Counted from the first letter of the stretch, positions 53,518-63,834 are shown. The stretch: 64,000 nucleotides of DNA from Actinomycetaceae bacterium (GCA_030537615.1 JAUNVP010000005.1:55600-119599), one strand, 5' to 3'. Numbers and translations are program-made. The notes: generated by a model from the letters alone, not told the origin.

Positions 53518-54302
53518 ACGATATTGTTGAGATCCCATCCTCCGGTATTATCCTCGCCGCAGTCATCCTCATCATTATTGCCGCAGCTGTGCAATGGCTG
53601 ACTAAGCGCAACGGTGTTCGTATCCTATGGGCTGGTATTCGGATGACAGCCCAGCTGGTCGCCGTTGGATTTGTGCTCGACTTCCTCTTCTCCGGCACCT
53701 CTGCGTGGTGGACTCTACTCATCCTTATCATCATGGAAGGGTTCGCCGTCCTCACTATCTTCGGACAGCATAAAGGCTCTCTCACGCGTAAACTGAAACT
53801 CCTCATCGGAGGCTCCCTCATGCTCGGCACGCTCCTTTCCATGATGATTTTTGTCATGGGGATCATGCAGGTCGAAAACTGGTGGGACCCCCGGTACGTC
53901 ATTCCTATTTTTGGCATGATCGCAGGCAACTCAATGACGGGCATTAACCTCGCCATCCGAAACCTCACTCAAGGAGTCGAAGACCGGCGCCCCACCATCG
54001 AACAAGCGCTGTTGTTTGGCGCAACCCCGCGCATAGCAATCAGACCGGTTGTGCGAGAGGCCCTCACCGCCGCAGTTACTCCGACCACGACAGCCATGCT
54101 GTCAATGGGCATCGTATTCCTGCCTGGCATGATGACCGGGCAAGTTCTCTCGGGCACCCCACCACTCATTGCCGTCACCTATCAGGCGCTCATCATGATC
54201 GGTATTTTCACTTCCGTAGCCATTACCGTCATCACAGTTCTCGGCCTCATCACTCGAACGGTCTTCGACACGCGGGCTCGACTCATCATGCCCGAACTGT
54301 GA
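53514..54302 (+). CDS. UPF0014 / FetB-like ABC transporter permease
   Basis: This 262-residue membrane protein has about seven hydrophobic segments and the family motifs RMTAQLVAVGFVL, NSMTGINLAIRNL, GATPRIAIRPVVREALTAAVTPT and GIVFLPGMMTGQVLSG. With the upstream ATPase it forms a FetAB/YbbM-type transporter whose substrate is uncertain (iron export or metal resistance suggested for E. coli). GTG 53514 overlaps the ATPase stop and is preceded by GGGAGG. Confidence 0.87.
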   Translation: MNDIVEIPSSGIILAAVILIIIAAAVQWLTKRNGVRILWAGIRMTAQLVAVGFVLDFLFSGTSAWWTLLILIIMEGFAVLTIFGQHKGSLTRKLKLLIGGSLMLGTLLSMMIFVMGIMQVENWWDPRYVIPIFGMIAGNSMTGINLAIRNLTQGVEDRRPTIEQALLFGATPRIAIRPVVREALTAAVTPTTTAMLSMGIVFLPGMMTGQVLSGTPPLIAVTYQALIMIGIFTSVAITVITVLGLITRTVFDTRARLIMPEL

Positions 54303-54356
54303 AGCACACAGTTCATTCGTTTCCACTTTTAGCTTGAAAACACTAGGCTGGATCAC

Positions 54357-56168
54357 GTGCTGAAATACATGACGAACTACTTTGTCCGAACGCTCCGTGA
54401 AGATCCGGCCGATGCGGAGGTCGCAAGCCATCGCCTCCTCGTGAGGGCGGGGTATATTCGCCGTACCGCGCCAGGAATCTACTCGTGGCTACCACTAGGT
54501 CTCGCAGTCCTCAAGCGTATTGAACGCATCGTGCGTGAAGAGATGGACGCCATTGGATGTCAAGAAGTCCACTTCCCAGCACTGCTACCTGCCGAGCCCT
54601 ACCAAAAGACGAATCGGTGGGAGGAATACGGCCCAACGCTGTTTAAACTCAAGGACAGGAAAGAGTCTGACTACCTGCTCGCCCCCACGCACGAAGAAAT
54701 GTTCACGCTTCTCGTGAAAGATATGTACTCCTCGTACAAGGACCTACCGCTGTCGCTGTACCAGATTCAGACCAAATACCGTGATGAAGCGCGTCCTCGT
54801 GCCGGCCTGATCCGCGGACGAGAGTTCGTCATGAAAGATGCCTACAGTTTCGACATCGATGATGAAGGTTTGGATCGATCCTACGAACTCCAGAGGCAAG
54901 CCTACCAGCGGATTTTCGAGCGCCTTGGTTTGCCCTACGTGATCTGTGAGGCGATGTCGGGAGCGATGGGAGGCTCACGATCGGAAGAGTTCTTGCATCC
55001 ATGCCCGATCGGCGAGGACACTTTTGTGCGTTCGCCAGGAGATTACACCGCGAACGCTGAGGCCGTGATTACGCCCGCGCCGCAGCCCGTCGATGCTTCG
55101 GATGTTCCCGCGCCCGAGTTGCGTCTAACGCCGGATGCCGGGACCATTGCCGACCTCGTCGACCTTTCCAATGAGATGTATCCGCGCGAGGATCGCCCCT
55201 GGGAGGCATCAGATACGCTCAAGAGCTTTGTCGTCACACTTACCCATCCCGACGGAGAACGCGAAGTTGTCAATATCGGTATTCCCGGAGATCGAGATGT
55301 CGATATGAAGCGTCTTGAGGCCGCCCTCGCCCCCGCTGAAGTGGAAATAGCGACAGCTGAAGATCTTGCCGACCACCCCGAGCTTGTACCGGGATTCCTT
55401 GGACCGCAGGCGTGTGGACCGAATTCGGAATTACGGACCTATGACGAGAACGGAAAACCCGCTGGCTCGATTCGTCTGCTTCTCGACCCTCGCGTCGTCG
55501 ATGGAACTACGTGGATTGCCGGTGGAAACAAGAAGGACCACCACGTCTACAACCTGGTGATGGGACGTGACTTCACCGCGGACGGGACGATCGAAGCAGC
55601 CGAAATACGTGAAGGCGACCCGGCTCCCGACGGTTCGGGGCCTCTAGAATTGGCGCGCGGCATCGAGATCGGCCACATTTTCCAACTCGGACGCAAATAT
55701 GCGGAAGCCCTTGATCTCACCGTCCTCGATCAGAATGGTAAAGCACGGGTTGTCACCATGGGATCCTATGGTGTGGGAGTTTCCCGCGTCCTCGCCGCTA
55801 TGGCTGAAAGCCACCACGACGACAAAGGCCTGTCCTGGCCGATGGTTATTGCCCCGTTCCACCTGCACGTCATTGCTGCCGGTAAGGGAGAAGAAATCTA
55901 TTCGACGGCTGCGCGCATCGCTCAAACAGTTTCAGATGCTGGTTTCGATGTGCTCTACGATGACAGACCTAAAGTATCGGCAGGCGTTAAGTTCGCGGAT
56001 ACTGAGCTACTTGGAATGCCGTACGTTCTCGTTGTCGGACGAGGATTGAAGAACGGTGTGGTAGAACTCCGTGACCGCCGTGGAAACACATCGCGTGAGC
56101 TCGAGGTTGGTACTGCCGCCGACGAAATAACACAATTGCTTGACAGTAACAGGGAGTCGAATAAATGA
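54357..56168 (+). CDS. proS: Proline--tRNA ligase
   Basis: This 603-residue class II synthetase of the bacterial type has an inserted editing domain. Motif 1 region is [23 protein letters not shown], motif 2 is [27 protein letters not shown], the INS editing domain spans about 220-400, and motif 3 is [14 protein letters not shown]. The GTG start lies 7 bases behind TAGGCT (54344-54349) without a ribosome site, suggesting a leaderless start; an ATG four codons on is the alternative. It overlaps def by 4 bases. Confidence 0.95.
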   Translation: MLKYMTNYFVRTLREDPADAEVASHRLLVRAGYIRRTAPGIYSWLPLGLAVLKRIERIVREEMDAIGCQEVHFPALLPAEPYQKTNRWEEYGPTLFKLKDRKESDYLLAPTHEEMFTLLVKDMYSSYKDLPLSLYQIQTKYRDEARPRAGLIRGREFVMKDAYSFDIDDEGLDRSYELQRQAYQRIFERLGLPYVICEAMSGAMGGSRSEEFLHPCPIGEDTFVRSPGDYTANAEAVITPAPQPVDASDVPAPELRLTPDAGTIADLVDLSNEMYPREDRPWEASDTLKSFVVTLTHPDGEREVVNIGIPGDRDVDMKRLEAALAPAEVEIATAEDLADHPELVPGFLGPQACGPNSELRTYDENGKPAGSIRLLLDPRVVDGTTWIAGGNKKDHHVYNLVMGRDFTADGTIEAAEIREGDPAPDGSGPLELARGIEIGHIFQLGRKYAEALDLTVLDQNGKARVVTMGSYGVGVSRVLAAMAESHHDDKGLSWPMVIAPFHLHVIAAGKGEEIYSTAARIAQTVSDAGFDVLYDDRPKVSAGVKFADTELLGMPYVLVVGRGLKNGVVELRDRRGNTSRELEVGTAADEITQLLDSNRESNK

Positions 56169-56656
56169 CACAGCGCGATATACGCATTATTGGGGATCCC
56201 GTCCTGCGCACACCGTGCGAGTGGATCACTGATATTGACGACCGCGTCAAGAATCTGGTCGAAGACCTGCTCGAAAATGTTGATGAAGAGGGGCGCGCAG
56301 GACTGGCTGCCAATCAAATTGGTGTGGGACTGAGAGCTTTTTCGTGGAATATCGAAGGGGAGATCGGCTACGTTCTCAACCCCAAGCTGGTTGAAATCTC
56401 TAAAGATGAGGTTCAGGACGGCGACGAAGGATGTCTATCTGTTCCCGGGTTGTGGTTCCCAACTGAAAGAGCGTGGTATGCGCGGGTGGAAGGAATCGAC
56501 GTCGACGGCAAGAAAGTGATTGTCGAGGGCGAAGAATTAATGGCTCGTTGCCTCCAGCATGAAACCGATCATCTTGAGGGACTGTTGTATCTCGATCGTC
56601 TCGATCGAGCGACTCGACGCAAGGCTATGCGAGAGGTCCGCAACATTCAGCAATAG
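56165..56656 (+). CDS. def: Peptide deformylase
   Basis: This 163-residue metalloenzyme removes the formyl group from new proteins. The three motifs are present: GLAANQIGV (motif 1, GxGLAAxQ), DEGCLSVPG (motif 2 with metal Cys) and QHETDHLEG (motif 3, HExxH). It is translationally coupled to proS through a 4-base overlap. Confidence 0.95.
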   Translation: MTQRDIRIIGDPVLRTPCEWITDIDDRVKNLVEDLLENVDEEGRAGLAANQIGVGLRAFSWNIEGEIGYVLNPKLVEISKDEVQDGDEGCLSVPGLWFPTERAWYARVEGIDVDGKKVIVEGEELMARCLQHETDHLEGLLYLDRLDRATRRKAMREVRNIQQ

Positions 56657-56778
56657 AACCGTCTGGATTGTTTGCCGCATTTACGACACAATAGAAGTAT
56701 TCACACCGCCGTACCGGGGCCGTGAACCAGTGATGAGGACGTAGGGGAAGACGACCCTCACACTGAACGGAGGCCAAC

Positions 56779-57279
56779 ATGTCCGGGACACAGACCCGCG
56801 GTGTACTTTTCGTGCACTCAGCACCGCCCGCGCTTTGCCCACATCTGGAATGGAATGCGGCAACGGTGCTTGAACACGATGTGCATCTCGACTGGACTAA
56901 GCAACCGGCCGCGCCCGGGATGATGCGCACTGAGCTCTCCTGGGTGGGGCCGGTTGGAACCGGAGCCAAGTTTGCTTCTGCTCTGCGAGGTTGGGAACAC
57001 CTGCGATACGAAATTACCGAGGAGCCAACCCCGGGAAATGAAGGCGGACGGTGGTGCCACACGCCGGATCTGGGGATCTTCTATGCTCCGATGGACGCGA
57101 GTGGGAATATGCTCGTTCCCGAAGACCGGATTCGTTCGGCTATGGCATCGTCCACTGATCTCGTCGCCCTTCGTCAGGCGTTGGACATCGCCATTGGGCA
57201 AGCCTGGGATGACGAGCTGGAACCGTTCCGCTACGCCGGAGCAGGTGTTCCGGTGCGCTGGTTACACCGAGTCGGCTAA
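56779..57279 (+). CDS. DUF3145 family protein
   Basis: This 166-residue soluble protein (TRGVLFVHSAPPALCPHLEWN ... RWCHTPDLGIFYAPMDASGN) matches DUF3145, an actinobacterial family of unknown function. In Streptomyces and relatives it sits behind the fabD-fabH-acpP-fabF fatty-acid cluster. Here only an ACP-like gene remains as neighbour, downstream. A repeat copy begins directly at its stop codon. Confidence 0.85.
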   Translation: MSGTQTRGVLFVHSAPPALCPHLEWNAATVLEHDVHLDWTKQPAAPGMMRTELSWVGPVGTGAKFASALRGWEHLRYEITEEPTPGNEGGRWCHTPDLGIFYAPMDASGNMLVPEDRIRSAMASSTDLVALRQALDIAIGQAWDDELEPFRYAGAGVPVRWLHRVG

Positions 57280-57397
57280 GGCTCACTCATACCGTTTCGT
57301 GAAGGCTCACCCACGGGGAAGGGGTGGGCCTTCACGCGTGGATGAGTCGTCAAGAGCGCTTTCATGAGTGAGCCGTGAGATGATGCATGAGTGAGCC
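57280..57397. repeat. Dispersed repeat, three intergenic copies between DUF3145 and the ACP-like gene
   Basis: Cores are 57280-57290 (-, AGT), 57364-57374 (+, AGT) and 57387-57397 (+, AGT). Between them, the terminator-like hairpin 57299-57335 has arms that look like inverted, diverged repeat copies. Confidence 0.92.
57299..57335. terminator. Hairpin built from inverted, diverged repeat copies
   Basis: GTGAAGGCTCACCC (57299-57312) and GGGTGGGCCTTCAC (57322-57335) form a 14-bp stem with one G:T pair and a 9-base loop. Each arm contains the GGCTCACCC/GGGTGAGCC half of the repeat or a one-base variant. No T-tract follows, so termination strength is uncertain. Confidence 0.65.
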
Positions 57398-57424
57398 TTC
57401 GTGGCATCTGGAGGAGGGATAACA

Positions 57425-57817
57425 GTGGGAATATCGATCGCGGAAATGCTCGGAATGGAGCTCCCCGAGGACGACCTCGCTACCCTAGATAACTCGGACT
57501 TTGCCAATACTCAATCTGGGGCACGTGATGCACGAGAGAGCCTTCCGCATAAAAATGCTGACGAGACAGACGAGGCAGTTGACGAGGTCGAAGAAGCTGT
57601 CATCCAAGCGTTGCTCGCAGAGTCGATAGTTCCCGCAGATTCGTTTGCTCCTGAGCTATCCTTGCGAGACGACTTCGACCTCGACCCCATCGGTTTGTAC
57701 GCGATCATCGCCCAGATCGAGCAGGAATTGTCTATCGAAATTCCTGACAGGGAAATTGAATCTGCCCGTACCCTCAAGGAACTCATCATGGTCGTTCAGT
57801 CCCAGATTTCACCCTAA
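57425..57817 (+). CDS. Acyl-carrier-protein-like protein lacking the phosphopantetheine serine
   Basis: This protein of about 130 residues has an N-terminal ~50-residue acidic extension and a C-terminal ACP fold: EEAVIQALLAESIVPADSF, then LRDDFDLDPIGLYAIIAQIEQELSIEIPD. The canonical D-S-L attachment motif reads Asp-Pro-Ile; codon 88 is CCC (57686-57688) where TCC would give the serine. As sequenced, it cannot carry phosphopantetheine at the usual site. Next to DUF3145 it looks like a remnant of the actinobacterial fab cluster. GTG 57425 follows GGAGGAGGG; a repeat-like GARESLP segment lies in the extension. Confidence 0.75.
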   Translation: MGISIAEMLGMELPEDDLATLDNSDFANTQSGARDARESLPHKNADETDEAVDEVEEAVIQALLAESIVPADSFAPELSLRDDFDLDPIGLYAIIAQIEQELSIEIPDREIESARTLKELIMVVQSQISP

Positions 57818-57870
57818 AACTCGGGCTAATGTGGTTGGTGAGAGCACTCTGTTGAGCGTTGGAGGAAACG

Positions 57871-58581
57871 ATGACCATCCACGGTCGCGTCTGGAGTCCG
57901 AACGACACCTCGCCGCCACGCCCGCCCCACTGGGTACTCAAGGTTGCGATGTCAGTTACAGGCCTCATTATGGCGGCCTTCGTCTTCATACATATGGTGG
58001 GAAACCTAAAAATCTTTGGTTCCCACGAATCGTTTAATGCCTATTCCCGGTGGCTACGCGAAGCTTTTCAGCCGTTGTTGCCCTACGAAGGTCTCCTTTG
58101 GGTCGCACGGCTCACTCTTGCCGCCTGTCTTCTAATTCACGTTTGGGCAGCCTTCACCGTGTGGTCCCGTTCAAGGCGCAACAAGGGAGTGGGGCGCCCC
58201 CGTGGACTGCAAGGTTGGCTCGCCAAACTCATGCTCCCAACCGGCATCGTCATTCTCTGTTTCGTGTTTATCCATATTCTCGATCTCACGGTCGGTAAAC
58301 TCGTCGCCCCTCAGGGCTTCCAGCACCCGGATCCCCAGTTCCACGCGGCCGCTAATCTCGTGGCATCGCTTGAGCGGCCCGTCATGGCAATCGTGTATCT
58401 GACGGTCCTCCTCGCCATCGCTTTGCATCTCGCACACGGAGTGCAACTTGCGGTCAACGATCTCGGCGGCTCATCGCCGCGACTGTTGAAAATCGCGCGG
58501 ATCGTTGGCTACGCGTTAGCGCTTTTGTTAGTCGTTGGCGATTCTGCCGTCGTACTCTCGGCTCACTTGGGGGTGGTCTAA
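57871..58581 (+). CDS. sdhC: Succinate dehydrogenase cytochrome b subunit
   Basis: This membrane anchor of about 236 residues has five hydrophobic segments and belongs to the B. subtilis-type single-subunit anchor, which binds two hemes. Conserved histidines lie in FVFIHMVGNLKIF, LIHVWAAF, FVFIHILDLT and LHLAHGVQL. No sdhD is present, as expected for this type. The ATG at 57871 follows GGAGGA. It is followed by sdhA with no gap. Confidence 0.92.
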   Translation: MTIHGRVWSPNDTSPPRPPHWVLKVAMSVTGLIMAAFVFIHMVGNLKIFGSHESFNAYSRWLREAFQPLLPYEGLLWVARLTLAACLLIHVWAAFTVWSRSRRNKGVGRPRGLQGWLAKLMLPTGIVILCFVFIHILDLTVGKLVAPQGFQHPDPQFHAAANLVASLERPVMAIVYLTVLLAIALHLAHGVQLAVNDLGGSSPRLLKIARIVGYALALLLVVGDSAVVLSAHLGVV

Positions 58582-60522
58582 GTGAATATCGTTGAAGGAA
58601 ACGAGCTATGCTCTGCAGTTCCAGATGCGTCAGCGCCCGAGCGCCGGTGGGATGAACACAAACAACACCTTCGCTTGGTTTCACCGTCGAACCGGCGTAA
58701 GTTCCGCATTCTCGTTGTCGGTACCGGGCTGGCAGGCGCGGGAGCTGCGTCCTCGCTCGCTGAACTGGGCTACCAGGTGACTGCAGTGACGTATCACGAC
58801 TCACCGCGCAGGGCGCATTCGGTAGCCGCGCAAGGAGGAATTAACGCCGCGCGAGGTAAGCGCGTCGACGGTGATGGCCTCTATCGGTTCGTCAAAGACA
58901 CCGTGAAAGGTGGTGACTTCCGCGCCCGAGAAGCAGAGGCTTGGCGTCTGGCAGAAGAATCGTCGCGGGTGATTGACCACATGAATGCGCACGGCGTGCC
59001 ATTCGCTCGCGAATACGGTGGTTCGTTGGCGAACCGCTCTTTCGGTGGTGTGCAAGTATCGCGAACATTTTATTCTCGTGGCCAAACCGGCCAGCAACTT
59101 CAGATCGCCGCCCACCAATCACTCATGCGACAGGTCAAAGCCGGACGTGTGGAACTGTGGATTCGCCATGAAATGCTTGATCTGATTGTTGAGGACGGAC
59201 GCGCCGTCGGTATCGTTGCGCGCAATCTCATCACCGGAGAACTATCGATTCTCATGGCTGATGCTGTCGTGCTCGCATCCGGTGGCTACGGCAACGTATT
59301 CCGCTACTCAACGCTCGCCAAAAACTCGAATGCTTCAGCTGCCTGGCGTGCGCACCTGCGTGGAGCTGCCATCGCGAACACGTCGTTCATCCAGTTTCAC
59401 CCCACGGCACTTCCGGTGCAGTCGCCGTGGCAGTCGAAGACGACGCTCATGAGTGAGTCTTTGCGCAACGATGGACGAATCTGGGTTCCTCAGAAACCGG
59501 GTGATGACAGAGCCGCCAACGATATTCCAGAGAATGAGCGAGATTACTACCTCGAGCGCAAGTACCCGGCGTTCGGCAATCTCACCCCCCGGGACGTGGC
59601 ATCGCGGGCCGCCCGGGAGCAAATCGAAGCCGGACACGGAGTCGGCCCGATGAAGAACGCGGTCAACCTCGATTTTGCCGATGCAATCGATCGACTGGGT
59701 GTCGAGTTGCTAAATGAGCGCTACGGAAACCTCTTTGACATGTATGTTGACGCGACGGGTGAAGACCCGCGCGAAACCCCCATGCGCATTGCCCCGGGAG
59801 CCCATTTCACCATGGGAGGGCTGTGGGTGGACTACAACTTGATGAGCACCATTCCCGGTCTCTTTGTCGCAGGAGAAGCATCATACGCTTACCACGGCGC
59901 AAACCGGCTTGGCGCAAACTCGCTGCTATCAGCCTGTGTCGATGGATGGTTCGTAATTCCCAATGTCGTTCCCGACTATCTCGCTGGCATCCTTGGGCAG
60001 AGTCGTCCCGATGAAGCATGTGAGGCCGCGCAGGGTGCACTGGCTGATTCGAGTAAGCGTATTGAACAGTTAATGGACGCTCGCGGCGATACTCCAGCCG
60101 ATGAAATTCATCGCGAGCTAGGCTCACTCATGTACGCGCACTGCGGCGTTTCTCGAAATGCCGCTGGGCTCACTGATGGGATTGAGAAAGTCGACGAGTT
60201 GCGTCGTAACTACCTTGGTAACCTCCGCGTGACGGGTAAGGCTCAGCGCGTCAATCAAGATCTCGAACTCGCACTTCGGGTTGAGGATTACCTCAAGCTC
60301 GCCCAAACGATGTGTGTCGATGCTCTCCATCGAGAAGAATCGTGCGGAGCACACTACCGAGAAGAGTATTCCGAAGACGGTGAGGCCGTACGCCGTGACG
60401 AGGTATGGATGCATACGACAGCGTGGAATACTCGCGGATGGGAGAACCAACCGGAGTTCATAGACCATCGAGAGCCCCTCACCTTTGAGGCTATCCAACC
60501 GGCGACGAGGAGCTACAAGTGA
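58582..60522 (+). CDS. sdhA: Succinate dehydrogenase/fumarate reductase flavoprotein subunit
   Basis: This 646-residue FAD subunit has the dinucleotide fold LVVGTGLAGAGAASSLAELG, the FAD-histidine region AHSVAAQGGINAARG, the substrate motif FIQFHPTALPVQ, and GLFVAGEASYAYHGANRLGANSLLSACVDG. The reaction direction, succinate oxidation or fumarate reduction, is not decided by sequence; the fumarate-producing aspA nearby makes reduction conceivable. GTG start right after sdhC; the first ~45 residues are an extra N-terminal segment. Repeat copies encode GDDRAAND and LGSLMYAH. Confidence 0.94.
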   Translation: MNIVEGNELCSAVPDASAPERRWDEHKQHLRLVSPSNRRKFRILVVGTGLAGAGAASSLAELGYQVTAVTYHDSPRRAHSVAAQGGINAARGKRVDGDGLYRFVKDTVKGGDFRAREAEAWRLAEESSRVIDHMNAHGVPFAREYGGSLANRSFGGVQVSRTFYSRGQTGQQLQIAAHQSLMRQVKAGRVELWIRHEMLDLIVEDGRAVGIVARNLITGELSILMADAVVLASGGYGNVFRYSTLAKNSNASAAWRAHLRGAAIANTSFIQFHPTALPVQSPWQSKTTLMSESLRNDGRIWVPQKPGDDRAANDIPENERDYYLERKYPAFGNLTPRDVASRAAREQIEAGHGVGPMKNAVNLDFADAIDRLGVELLNERYGNLFDMYVDATGEDPRETPMRIAPGAHFTMGGLWVDYNLMSTIPGLFVAGEASYAYHGANRLGANSLLSACVDGWFVIPNVVPDYLAGILGQSRPDEACEAAQGALADSSKRIEQLMDARGDTPADEIHRELGSLMYAHCGVSRNAAGLTDGIEKVDELRRNYLGNLRVTGKAQRVNQDLELALRVEDYLKLAQTMCVDALHREESCGAHYREEYSEDGEAVRRDEVWMHTTAWNTRGWENQPEFIDHREPLTFEAIQPATRSYK

Positions 60523-61256
60523 AACTCACACTGAAGATCTGGCGCCAAGAAACCCCGGAAGCAACCGGTACGTTCCGCACATATGAGATTGACGCGGATC
60601 CAACCATGTCCTGGCTGGAGTTGCTTGATCATTTGAATTCGCAGCAACTTAAAGCGGGACACGAGCCAGTCGCTTTTGATTCTGATTGCCGAGAGGGAAT
60701 CTGCGGCAACTGCGGCCTCCTCATCAATGGGCGACCACACGGCGACAAACCGAACACCCCGGCGTGTCACCAGCGGGTTGGAGAACGACGCGATGGTGAG
60801 ATCATTACTATCGAACCTTTTCGGGCTCGCCAATTTCCGGTCTTGAGAGATCTCATGGTCGATCGGTCTGCGCTCGACGCAATCATGATGTCGGGGGCAT
60901 ATTCAGATACTGATACCGGGATTGCGCCCGACGCGGACACAATCGGTAACACGCATGATGTGGCAGAATCAGCTCTTGATATGGCGGCATGTATTGGGTG
61001 CGGTGCTTGCGTAGCTGCGTGTCCAAACGGTGCGGCCAATCTCTTTACCGGCGCAAAGCTCTCCCATCTGGCTCAGCTTACGATTCCGGGGCGACAACGG
61101 CGTGCTCGTGCTCGCGCTATGACCGCAACGATGGAGAAATATTTTGGGCCCTGTTCGCTGTATGGCGAATGCGCAGAGGTGTGTCCAGCGGGGATTCCCC
61201 TTCATGCAGTGGCGGCTCTTGTCCATGAGAGAGCCTTTGCGCCGGCGGAAAAATAG
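60519..61256 (+). CDS. sdhB: Succinate dehydrogenase/fumarate reductase iron-sulfur subunit
   Basis: This 245-residue electron-transfer subunit has the [2Fe-2S] motif [15 protein letters not shown], and the [15 protein letters not shown] and [15 protein letters not shown] clusters for the 4Fe-4S and 3Fe-4S centres. It overlaps sdhA by 4 bases and completes sdhCAB. The C-terminus ([11 protein letters not shown]) is shaped by a repeat copy at 61225-61235. Confidence 0.95.
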   Translation: MKLTLKIWRQETPEATGTFRTYEIDADPTMSWLELLDHLNSQQLKAGHEPVAFDSDCREGICGNCGLLINGRPHGDKPNTPACHQRVGERRDGEIITIEPFRARQFPVLRDLMVDRSALDAIMMSGAYSDTDTGIAPDADTIGNTHDVAESALDMAACIGCGACVAACPNGAANLFTGAKLSHLAQLTIPGRQRRARARAMTATMEKYFGPCSLYGECAEVCPAGIPLHAVAALVHERAFAPAEK

Positions 61257-61308
61257 GACAAAAACCGATAGTCTGGGACGAAACCTCCCACTACGAAAGA
61301 CAGCACAG

Positions 61309-62754
61309 ATGAAAACCCGCACGGAAGTCGATCTTCTCGGTTCCCGAGAGGTCCCTGCAGACGTCTACTGGGGCATTCACACACTTAGAGCCATTGAGAA
61401 TTTCCCCATTTCCGGTCGGAGAATCGATGATTTCCCGACATTTGTCCGAGGCATGGTACAGGTAAAGAAAGCGTGTGCTCGAGCCAATCGGCGGTTGAAG
61501 GCCCTGCCAGAAGACATTGCAGGAGCCATTGAACAGGCATGCGACCGGATCCTTGAAGATGGCGCGTGCATGGATCAATTCCCCACCGACGTGTTCCAGG
61601 GGGGAGCGGGCACATCAGTCAATATGAATACCAATGAAGTGATCGCTAATCTCGCGCTTGAACTTCTTGGATTCAACAAGGGGGACTATCACATTATTCA
61701 CCCCAATGATGACGTGAATAAGTCACAGTCTACGAACGACGCGTATCCAACAGGTTTTCGTCTAGCTGTTTACGGCGAGCTGAGAGAACTCACTGTCTGC
61801 GTTGAGGAGCTCGTTGCGGCTTTCGATGCCAAAGGAAAAGAGTTTGCCCATATCCTCAAGATGGGGCGAACGCAGTTGCAAGACGCGGTGCCGATGACTC
61901 TCGGTCAGGAATTCTCGGGCTTTGCGGTGACTTTAGCCGAAGATATGCGTGTGATTGAGCGTGCTGCGCAGAATCTCCTTGAAGTGAATCTAGGCGCTAC
62001 AGCTATCGGCACGAAGCTCAATACGCCCGACAACTATGCGAATGTGGCCTGCACTGAGCTTTCCGATGTCACCGGTTTACCGGTTAAGCCAGCGGCCCAC
62101 CTGGTGGAAGCAACGTCTGATACTGGCGCCCTCGTCCTCGTCCACGCCGCACTTAAACGTTTGGCGGGCAAACTGTCGAAGATCTGTAACGATCTGCGAC
62201 TGTTGTCATCAGGTCCTAGAGCTGGACTTGGCGAAATCACTCTTCCAGCACGACAGGCTGGATCCTCAATCATGCCGGCGAAAGTCAACCCTGTCATTCC
62301 CGAAGTGGTTAATCAGGTGTGCTTTAAAGTCATCGGCAACGATGTGTGTATCGCTTTGGCGGCTGAGGCCGGACAGCTCCAGCTCAACGTCATGGAACCC
62401 GTGATCGCGCAAGCTATCTACGAATCAATGTCGTTGCTGGAAAATGCCACGAAGACTCTGGCGCGTAACTGTGTAACTGGTATTACGGCAAACGAAGACG
62501 TGTGCCGCCAGCAGGTGCTCGGATCTATCGGGATTGTGACCTACTTCAACGACATTATTGGACATCGCAACGGTGATCTGATTGGGAAAGAGGCGGCAGC
62601 TACTGGAAAGAACGTCGCTGACCTCATCGTGGAAAAGGGGCTGATGACGCGAGAGCAGGTCGACTCTATCCTGTCCGTTGAGAACTTGGTCTCCCCAGTG
62701 TATGCAGGTCGTATCTGGCGAGAGGGCGAGAAAGGATTGCCGCAGACGCACTAG
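61309..62754 (+). CDS. aspA: Aspartate ammonia-lyase
   Basis: This 481-residue enzyme of the fumarase/aspartase superfamily deaminates aspartate to fumarate. It has [22 protein letters not shown] at the N-terminus, [11 protein letters not shown], the [13 protein letters not shown] segment and the superfamily signature [16 protein letters not shown]. The related class II fumarase is the main alternative; the N-terminus and the VDLLG start favour aspartase. The ATG at 61309 lies 52 bases after sdhB, behind a TAGTCT box (61269-61274). It may supply fumarate for the neighbouring SdhCAB complex. Confidence 0.92.
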   Translation: MKTRTEVDLLGSREVPADVYWGIHTLRAIENFPISGRRIDDFPTFVRGMVQVKKACARANRRLKALPEDIAGAIEQACDRILEDGACMDQFPTDVFQGGAGTSVNMNTNEVIANLALELLGFNKGDYHIIHPNDDVNKSQSTNDAYPTGFRLAVYGELRELTVCVEELVAAFDAKGKEFAHILKMGRTQLQDAVPMTLGQEFSGFAVTLAEDMRVIERAAQNLLEVNLGATAIGTKLNTPDNYANVACTELSDVTGLPVKPAAHLVEATSDTGALVLVHAALKRLAGKLSKICNDLRLLSSGPRAGLGEITLPARQAGSSIMPAKVNPVIPEVVNQVCFKVIGNDVCIALAAEAGQLQLNVMEPVIAQAIYESMSLLENATKTLARNCVTGITANEDVCRQQVLGSIGIVTYFNDIIGHRNGDLIGKEAAATGKNVADLIVEKGLMTREQVDSILSVENLVSPVYAGRIWREGEKGLPQTH

Positions 62755-63182
62755 ATGGCGTGTTCTATTCCAGTCGTGAAGGCTCACTCATAGAGACGCT
62801 TGCGAAGATCAGTCTCGACATTTCGACGCTGAGGCACCGCTGTGCGATCCGGTGTTCTTACGTGAAGCTCCGGGCATCGCTCATCGGTTCACTCAAGGCT
62901 CACTCATGCGGTTTTCGTTCCTTTTTCTCTGGATCTCAAAGGCTCTGCCTTGCCTGTAATCGGTTCTATTGAGAATTGCCTGCGTGGTTTCCAATCCCCA
63001 CGGCGATCGCGATGTAGGTTCGGAGTTCTACGTATTTAGTGGCGTGGAGGGCGCCCGTTGGTGCGCCCTTGTTCCTTGGGGTGTTTCGGATGGTGGATGG
63101 GGTTTCCACAATTCGGTTGGTGGGGTTCCGCTGGTCAGGGGTGGTTTCATACAGTAAGTCCTGGGTGTGGTCAGGAGGCCGT
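62755..63182. other. Non-coding gap after aspA
   Basis: The gap holds two dispersed repeat copies (62781-62791, 62897-62907) with a diverged third next to the second. It also has a hairpin AGGGCGC (63048-63054) / GCGCCCT (63063-63069) followed by a T-rich stretch, a weak terminator candidate. The last ~200 bases are unusually GT-rich on the + strand compared with the rest of the window. No convincing gene was found. Confidence 0.5.
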
Positions 63183-63833
63183 ATGAATAGGTTGAGGTCC
63201 ATTGGCGTGGGGATAGTGCTGGTGGGTGTGCTTGTTTTGGCGGGGTGTTCGAGCTCTGATCAGCAGGCTGCGCCGTCGCCGACGATTAGTTACCCGCCCC
63301 TAGAATCCCCATCAGTAGCGGTGTCTGCGTCGCCATCTGTCTCGCAGTCTCCTTCATTGGAGGGGCTTATTGCCCAGCCGGAGGACCCTTACCCGTATCC
63401 GCTTCCTCAGCCGGGGGAGTTTATTGATGAGAACTCTCAGCGTGGCGCTGAACAATTCGCGTTCTACTACATCGAACAACTCGGATACTTCAACAACACC
63501 AACGACACATCAGTCATGGAACCTTTGATTCATGAGGATTGCGATCGCTGCCGCGGCTCGATTAAGAACATTCAGGATCAGTACGCCGCAGGTTCGTGGG
63601 CGGCGAATTTGCAGTACATTCCAATGCGTGTGTGGCAGTACGAAGAAACCAATGCAGACAGTGGCGACACCATGGTGATAGTTCTATGCGGGGAGCACGA
63701 TTGGATTTCGTGGGATCCTGGATTATCTGAACCAGAGTCTCACGAAGCAAAACGATTCTTCTATGAGATTCATATGCGCTGGGACGGGCGCTGGCGGGCG
63801 ACTCAAACATGGGCGAAAGTGGAAAAGGACTGA
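63183..63833 (+). CDS. DUF6318-like lipoprotein
   Basis: This 216-residue protein has a lipoprotein signal (IVLVGVLVLAGC, Cys22) and a Ser/Pro-rich linker to about residue 65. The globular domain that follows (GAEQFAFYYIEQLGYFNNTNDTSVMEPL, with EDCDRCRGSI and VLCGEHDW) resembles the DUF6318 family of actinobacterial lipoproteins. The C-x2-C cysteine pair is visible. Function is unknown. ATG 63183 follows AGGAGG. Codon choice (many TTG, GTG and GGG codons at the start) differs from the upstream housekeeping genes. A second, similar gene starts 1 base after it. Confidence 0.7.
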   Translation: MNRLRSIGVGIVLVGVLVLAGCSSSDQQAAPSPTISYPPLESPSVAVSASPSVSQSPSLEGLIAQPEDPYPYPLPQPGEFIDENSQRGAEQFAFYYIEQLGYFNNTNDTSVMEPLIHEDCDRCRGSIKNIQDQYAAGSWAANLQYIPMRVWQYEETNADSGDTMVIVLCGEHDWISWDPGLSEPESHEAKRFFYEIHMRWDGRWRATQTWAKVEKD

Positions 63834-63834
63834 C

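Larger units (their letters stand above)
59504..62907. repeat. Dispersed repeat, five copies (sdhA, sdhB, aspA-lipoprotein gap)
   Basis: Cores are 59504-59514 (+, ACA) and 60121-60131 (-, AGT) in sdhA, 61225-61235 (+, AGA) at the end of sdhB, and 62781-62791 (-, AGT) and 62897-62907 (-, AGT) in the gap after aspA. These are the last strict copies in the window. Confidence 0.9.
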
